Assembly (NCBI GenBank): GCA_029641185.1
Contig: JAPWGK010000005.1
Coordinates: 62,001-126,000 of the forward strand
DNA: 64,000 nt
Direction of reading: 5' to 3'
From: Pseudofabraea citricarpa
Lineage: Eukaryota; Ascomycota; Leotiomycetes; Helotiales; Dermateaceae
Both the position numbers and the translations under genes were made by a program. Every line of letters begins with the position of its first letter. Positions within the stretch are counted from its first letter, which is position 1. The notes beneath the pieces were generated by a model that searched no databases, was not told the origin of the DNA, and saw only the letters and a program-made list of their open reading frames with translations. This document shows positions 59,344 through 64,000 of this stretch, one piece after another.

Positions 59344-61484
59344 ATGTCTTTCCAGGTCGTGCAGCGTCAGTCGTTGCAGCACCTGCGATCTCTCTCCTCC
59401 TCCACTGCCTCGCCTTCTGCTCCCAGCACAACACAGAAGCCCTTCCGACCCGTCTCCAAGTCCGTGTCCGCATCCGCCCTAAACACCATGGCCGCAGTTG
59501 CGACCGCTCCCGGCATTCCCATGCCAAAGCATCTAAGCTCCTACAATGAGGAAGATAGCAGCATGAGCACCATTCCGGACCCGCGGAGTCGAACAATGAC
59601 CCCAGCAAACGAAACCGGTCCTCCCAGCCCATCACACCATCCCGATCTGAGCAACGAGATCGCGACCCTGAGTAATAAATTAATTAATGCCATTAATCAC
59701 ACAACAAACCTCGACGATACCCTCTCCGAAACCCGCCATGAGCTCGAGACCTCCCGCGAACGAGTCAAGCAGCTAGAGGCCCAGAATGCAGAGCATAAGG
59801 AATTGGTTGCAAGAGGAATCCTGGTGCGGAAGTCCATCACTGATATCGAGAAGGTCCGCCTTCAGGTCGGTCTGTCGGAGGAGAAGCGTCAAAGAGCAGA
59901 AGTGGAGAGGGAAAAGAAGGCCATTGAGCTGGAACTGGAGAATTTGACAACGGCTTTGTTCGAGGAGGCAAACAAGGTAAGTTTGTTTCAATTGCCATCT
60001 CATGTATGTGCTAATCGTGTTGTTAGATGGTCATCACGGCTCGGGAGGAAGCCCAGAAGGAGCACGAGATCCTTAACCGCAAGAATGAACAGCTCAAAGC
60101 ACAACTTGCCGATATGGAAAGTCTCTTGAAGTCACACCAGGATCAATTGGCGGAATTAAAACAAGTCATGGAGCAGATGACGGAAGATCGTGATGATCAG
60201 ACGAATGCGACAGAGCCGTCTACCCCAGGTTTGAGCAAATTCGACAGTAAGGATGATAGCACCGATGTTGCAACAGACCAATCATCAATACCTGAGCTAT
60301 CCTCGCCGTCATATCCAACGAGCTTCACGCATCTTTTGCAACCCGTCTTGCGGACGGACCTTGGTGCGTATGATGATTTCACATCTCTATTGCGAATGTC
60401 AAAACACACTGCCAATGGCAGCAGGGCCTCGAGCGGATCTTATGGATCAATTGGCTTAGGACTCGGCTTGGGCGGTTATGTCGGTAATGCTGTGGGAAGC
60501 CACGGTCCTTCTAATGGCTCGACGTCGTCTCTTTCGACTGCTGGCACTTTTGGATCATCTCCTGCAACGCCAACCACTCCTGCTTCGACGGTCAGCTCAA
60601 ACTCAAACAATGGTCTGGCCATGACGCCGTTAAAGGAGACCAAGTTCTATAAGAGAGCGCTGGCTGAGGACATTGAGCCCACTCTACGTCTGGATACCGC
60701 ACCCGGTCTTTCATGGCTCGCCCGGAGGACCGTCTTAAATGCCATGTGCGATGGCACCCTTGTTGTGGAGCCAATGCCATCCTCCTCGAAGCTCTACACC
60801 TTTGCTTGCTCGCTTTGCGGAGAAACACGAAAAGACGCTGCTCATAGTCGAACCCATAGGTTTCGAACTAGCGAGAATGAGAATGCGCAAAGGTATCCTC
60901 TGTGCAAGTATTGTCTAGGCCGAGTACGATCTAGCTGCGACTTTCTCGGGTTTCTACGTGTTCTAAAAGATGGACACTGGCGTACAGATGGAGAGGAAGC
61001 AGAGCATGCAGCCTGGGAAGAGAGCGTAAGGTTGCGAGAGCAGATGTTCTGGTGTCGGATGGGCGGCGGCGTGATCCCGGCTGCTCATCATCACCACCAA
61101 GGTATCAGCGAACAGACCAAAAGTCCGCGAGTCAGCGAGGATGAAAGAAAAGAGCAGGAGAGGAAGTTAAGTGAAGAGTTAGAACGAACGGGAGAGATCA
61201 GGCCTCGGGACATCACTCCTATCGATGTAGGCCCGACTGCGATCAGTCGTGTACCTCGCGAGCCATCGATCAAGGACGAAGATGTAGTTAATAGTGCGTT
61301 GCCATCGGAGGACAAGGTGGCGGCCACCACAAAGACACCGGATAGGGACGAACCATCTGCAGAAGGGGGCAAGACATTAATTTCGGTACAATCAGCGGCC
61401 TCGCTGCAGATGGCTTTACCGGCTGATGGTGAGAAGGATGAGATTAAGAGACTTTCCATAACTATACCTGGCGCTTTTGCCTAG
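59344..61484 (+). CDS. SEC2: Rab GDP/GTP exchange factor SEC2
   Basis: SEC2 activates the Rab GTPase Sec4 on secretory vesicles for polarised exocytosis. The exons are 59344-59976 and 60027-61484 with a 50-nt intron; the model is phase-consistent and gives 696 aa. The coiled-coil exchange domain runs from about residue 100 to 270 and contains the hallmark LENLTTALFEEANKMV across the splice joint. The middle is Ser/Gly-rich and disordered. A Cys/His region near residues 470-540 (CSLCGETRKDAAHSRTHRF, CKYCLGRVRSSCDF) resembles the conserved C-terminal module of filamentous-fungal Sec2/GYP-type Rab effectors. The tail is acidic. ATG 59344 is the first in-frame start after the leader. Confidence 0.9.
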
Positions 61485-62030
61485 TTATGGCTATACGTAA
61501 TTTTTGGGTGGCGTAATTGTGTTTGAGTACAACGGAAAAGAGATTTTGTCTCCAAAAGAAAAGGCTGGCGTATGGTGAACTTGGACATGAGAGCCATGTT
61601 CTACTTTGGGCGCTTTGGTGTTTTTCGTTTGTGGAACGGCAGAAATGCATGTAATACCTGTCTGTTATTGAGAAGAAGATGGAAGCTGGGCCTTGGACTG
61701 GGATTGTAATGGAATACCATTAGACATATCTAGAGAGTAGTAATGAGCTGATGAGATATTGTATGATATCTGACATCAATACTCCCTGAAAACCTATAAT
61801 ACTTCCGCCCAAATTTGCGCGACTTGATGCATATGAAGGAGATGAGCATGTAAGTCTGGCTTGAGATGGTGAAGTAGAGCGATGAGGGCAAGGCAAACAC
61901 CCTGATTGGTCAGCGCGTGCAAGGCTACAATTTTCTGAAGGAAGCGAATACCATCGAGCGCATCAAGACGAGACGCATATCGCGACTACAGAACTGGCGC
62001 GCTTCTACTACTTCAGCGTGCAGAGAAACC
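61485..62030. other. Intergenic region SEC2 to SF3A1
   Basis: About 545 bp between two plus-strand genes. I see no gene or repeat. Confidence 0.6.
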
Positions 62031-63755
62031 ATGGCGCCTTCTGCTACCAATGGAGATGTTGCTATGGGAGGGCTGGAGGAGATCAAGGCCCCTCAAGGTG
62101 TCGTCCTGCCCCCAAAGGAAATCAAAGGTATCTTCTCTTCCCTATTTCGACACGACCTACAGCAGCTGACAGCGCATACAGCCATCTTAGAGAAGACAGC
62201 CGGCTATGTGGCACGAAACGGCATAGTTTTTGAAGGTACAAGAACGCACCCATCATTGGCCAGGTGGTACTGATGCTAATGGGCATAGATCGCATTCGAG
62301 AGAAGGAAAAGCACAACCCCAAGTTTTCGTTTCTAAGTACGAACGACTCATATAATGCATACTACTTATGGCGACTCAGCGAGATCAAGGAGGGTCGCGG
62401 TACTGCTGTTGCAGCAGGTAGAGCAGGAGAGGTTGCCGAAGAAGCTGAGAAGCCCCAAGGACCACCAGAACCACCAGAGTTCTATTTCTCCGCGCGAATG
62501 CCTAACATCAGTGCCCAAGATCTTGAGGTTGTACGGTTGACTGCGCTCTTTGTGGCTAAGAATGGCAGGCACTTTATGACGGTGTTGTCACAGAGAGAGA
62601 CCGGAAATTATCAGTTTGATTTCCTGCGACCGAATCACAGCCTGCATAACTTTTTCCAGAGACTCGTTGATCAGTACACGGCACTCCTAAGAGCAGGAGG
62701 TATGGATGGCGAGGGGGGCAAGCTACAACAGGAACGAATCAAGGAGCTACAGGCCAATGTTGATGATAAATTTCACGTCCTGACGCGGGCGAAGCAGAGG
62801 GCTGAGTGGTTCAAGTTTCAAGATGAGCAGAAACAGAAGAAAGAAGAAGAGGTCGAAAAGGAGAAACTATCCTACGCACAAATTGACTGGCATGATTTCG
62901 TGGTTGTTGAGACGGTAGTCTTCGACGAGGCTGATGATCATGCAAATTTACCGCCGCCTACTTCGCTGAACGATTTGCAATTCGCCTCATTGGATCAAAA
63001 GGCGATGATGTCCATCAACTCTCACAACATGCGCATCGAAGAGGCGATGCCTGAAGATGACTACTACTCTAACCCTTACCAACAGCACATGGGACCTCCA
63101 CGTATTCCTACACCCCAACCTGCACATCCACAACATCAAGATCCGCGTGTACGATCCACTGAAGAGGAAGACGAGGAAGAGCAACGTATCCGCGAGAGAA
63201 CTGAAGCCAGAGTTCGTGCCCAACAAGCCCAGGCCGAGGCCAAGGGAGGAGCTGTACCTATGAAGATTAAGGAGAACTATGTTCCCAGAGCTGCTGCAAG
63301 AATGAACAAGCATAATAGCCAAATGGCACTGTGTCCAAATTGCAAACAACAAATACCTTTCAACGAACTGGACGAGCATATGCGAAGTAAGTTTCACTAC
63401 ACTTGCCCCTTTCTACTGAATGGCTTTTGCTAACTAGAATTTAGTCGAACTGCTTGATCCTCGCTGGAAAGAACAAAAGGCCAAGGCAGATAGCCGGTTT
63501 GCAACAACGAATCTCTCCACAAGCGATGTGGCAAACAATCTAAAAAGATTGGCGAGTCAGAGGAGCGATCTGTTCGATGGCGTTACAGGACAACCCATTA
63601 CCGAAGAAGAAGCTGCGAGAAGAAAGAAAGCCGCCACAGGATACGATGGGACCCCGCTGGAGAAGGGCGACAGGGCTAGGTTGGAAATGATGCAGAACGT
63701 TAATGTCGAGGAGCAGATTCGGGCCATCCACCAAAAGTTTGGAGATCGAAAATAG
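62031..63755 (+). CDS. PRP21: Splicing factor 3A subunit 1 (SF3A1/PRP21)
   Basis: This U2 snRNP component is needed to form the pre-spliceosome. Exons: 62031-62127, 62182-62235, 62289-63386, 63445-63755. The model is phase-consistent and gives 519 aa. Two SURP (SWAP) modules are visible: VEKTAGYVARNG-like (ILEKTAGYVARNGIVFEDRI) near residue 36, and RLTALFVAKNGRHFMTVLSQ near 150. They are followed by the conserved central region (YAQIDWHDFVVVETVVF) and the MRIEEAMP segment. The C-terminus has CPNCKQQIPFNELDEHMR and ends before the ubiquitin-like domain of animal SF3A1, as usual in fungi. The first intron is 54 nt with no stop, so retention would insert 18 residues. Confidence 0.94.
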
Positions 63756-64000
63756 GTCGGTGGTGCGCAATAGATACATAATCCAAGGGCGTTTGGGGAT
63801 GGCGGCAGCCTGTGTATATCAGTGGTTTACTTTGCGCGGGAATTGCCACGATAGGAATGGTAAGAATTTGCGTACTTTCTTTCTTGTGCCGTTTGGTCAC
63901 TAAGCCGTATGTACAGGAATTTTGACTCTCGCATGTCAGGATGAACCTTCATGATGAATTAAATGCCTGGTGTGTATTATAAAACCCAGGTATCATTGCT
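63756..64000. other. Right-edge sequence
   Basis: 3' flank of SF3A1. No further gene is visible before the window ends. Confidence 0.6.

Noticed and set aside
1..64000. tRNA genes, rRNA, CRISPR arrays, operons or prophage
   Set aside because: No convincing A-box/B-box pair for a tRNA was noticed, no regularly spaced repeats with unique spacers exist, and gene structure is eukaryotic with introns.

Overview
This window is nuclear DNA of a filamentous ascomycete (Pezizomycotina). Genes are split by short introns of about 45-190 nt with GT/AG borders, they are not arranged in operons, and the left third matches the mating-type (MAT1) neighbourhood of these fungi. The gene content and the MAT arrangement suggest a Leotiomycete/Helotiales-type fungus; that placement is inference.

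Region 1 (about 1-18.2 kb) is the MAT locus and its flanks. From left to right it holds CIA30 (complex I assembly), APC5, COX13, APN2, the idiomorph, then SLA2. The idiomorph (about 8.5-14.7 kb) carries MAT1-2-1 (HMG box, minus strand), a divergent plus-strand gene of 249 aa that I do not recognise (by position a candidate for the second MAT1-2 gene of Leotiomycetes), and a 5'-truncated but still open fragment of MAT1-1-1 that begins in the middle of the alpha box. No intact alpha-box gene is present, so this looks like a MAT1-2 strain of a heterothallic lineage carrying a relic of the opposite mating type.

Region 2 (about 19-30.7 kb) is housekeeping: an SMP-domain lipid-transfer protein (Nvj2-like), REV3 (DNA polymerase zeta), SLU7 (splicing) and RPS9 (uS4).

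Region 3 (about 30.7-34.9 kb) is an accessory island. It has a very AT-rich, gene-free block that resembles RIP-degraded repeat DNA, followed by a decayed MFS transporter.

Region 4 (about 34.9-64 kb) returns to housekeeping: a protein O-mannosyltransferase (PMT1-like), a small predicted membrane protein, an ERF2-type palmitoyltransferase, an ASH1-type H3K36 methyltransferase, a RIM2 pyrimidine nucleotide carrier, SNX3, a tetraspanin, a secreted lysophospholipase, an AYR1-like short-chain reductase, SEC2 and SF3A1/PRP21. Several genes serve membrane traffic and lipid metabolism (SLA2, NVJ2, ERF2, SNX3, SEC2, AYR1, PLB), but nothing in the layout shows co-regulation. Long intergenic stretches (39.6-40.6, 42.7-44.6 and 56.5-59.3 kb) are rich in simple repeats and GTAC-containing palindromic words.

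All exon models were built by eye from reading frame, splice borders and family knowledge. For each gene marked as phase-consistent the exon lengths sum to a multiple of three.
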